Shown: one piece after another, positions 13,508 to 13,594 of the stretch
How the letters are laid out: the number at the start of each line of letters is the position of its first letter
How positions within the stretch are numbered: the stretch's first letter is position 1
DNA from: CAYSLC01 sp964431545
GTDB taxonomy: Bacteria > Desulfobacterota > Desulfobacteria > Desulfobacterales > JAABSP01
Direction of reading: 5' to 3'
NCBI GenBank assembly: GCA_964431545.1
Contig: CAYSLC010000148.1
Span: 1 to 13,594, forward strand
Length of the DNA stretch: 13,594 nucleotides
Position numbers and translations under genes: made by a program
The notes under the pieces: generated by a model
What the model was told of the DNA's origin: nothing
Seen by the model: only the letters and a program-made list of their open reading frames with translations
Database searches by the model: none

Positions 13508-13594
13508 TGGTGCGAGAGGGGAGACTTGAACTCCCATTCCGTCGCCGGAGCTGGATCCTAAGTCCAGTGCGTCTACCAGTTCCGCCACTCTCGC
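13508..13594 (-). tRNA. tRNA-Leu (anticodon UAG)
   Basis: 87 nt including encoded CCA; its 5' end coincides with the last base of the window. Acceptor GCGAGAG/CTCTCGC is perfect, anticodon arm CTGGA-CTTAGGA-TCCAG holds TAG, a long class II variable arm follows, T arm GGGAG-TTCAAGT-CTCCC, discriminator A. It reads CUA/CUG-type leucine codons. Upstream promoter is outside the window. Confidence 0.96.

Noticed and set aside
1..13594. Mobile elements, CRISPR arrays, integrases, tRNA-associated attachment repeats
   Set aside because: No transposase, spaced repeats or partial tRNA copy was found; composition is even across the window.

Overview
The window is a high-GC bacterial chromosome segment of ordinary gene density. 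Gene content and family resemblance suggest a Desulfobacterota-type (former Deltaproteobacteria) organism; this is inferred from protein flavour and the tRNA-Leu / tig-clpP-clpX / lon layout, not from a marker gene. I see no insertion sequence, CRISPR array, integrase, attachment site or phage gene.

Left part (1-2093): two divergent signalling genes. On the minus strand a protein running off the left edge carries a degenerate receiver-like domain, a short PAS-like region and an intact histidine phosphotransfer (Hpt) domain. On the plus strand is a canonical 125-residue single-domain response regulator. The 457-bp gap between them holds palindromes and short direct repeats. They could form a phosphorelay pair, but this is inference from position and domains.

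Middle part (2094-6887): a plus-strand 974-residue exported M16 zinc protease (pitrilysin/PqqL type) preceded by a predicted promoter and a strong leader hairpin; a convergent minus-strand 236-residue protein with a winged-helix-like N-terminus and two C-terminal membrane helices; a small plus-strand coiled-coil protein of 86 residues; and a convergent minus-strand type IV pilin-like protein of 147 residues.

Right part (6888-13594), all on the minus strand: read in transcription order, tRNA-Leu(UAG), trigger factor (tig), ClpP, ClpX, an intrinsic terminator, Lon, then a tRNA-Val(UAC)/tRNA-Asp(GUC) pair with its own promoter and a 17-bp stem terminator. This is a classic proteostasis cluster: trigger factor receives nascent chains at the ribosome, ClpXP and Lon degrade tagged or misfolded proteins. 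tig-clpP-clpX is tightly packed (22 bp and 1 bp gaps); lon is separated by 240 bp holding a terminator and further inverted repeats.

The most unusual material is not a new multigene system but (i) the pseudo-receiver/PAS/Hpt protein, (ii) the putative membrane-anchored winged-helix protein with stacked leader hairpins, and (iii) several strong hairpins in 5' leaders, notably one between tRNA-Leu and tig that any tig transcript apparently must cross.
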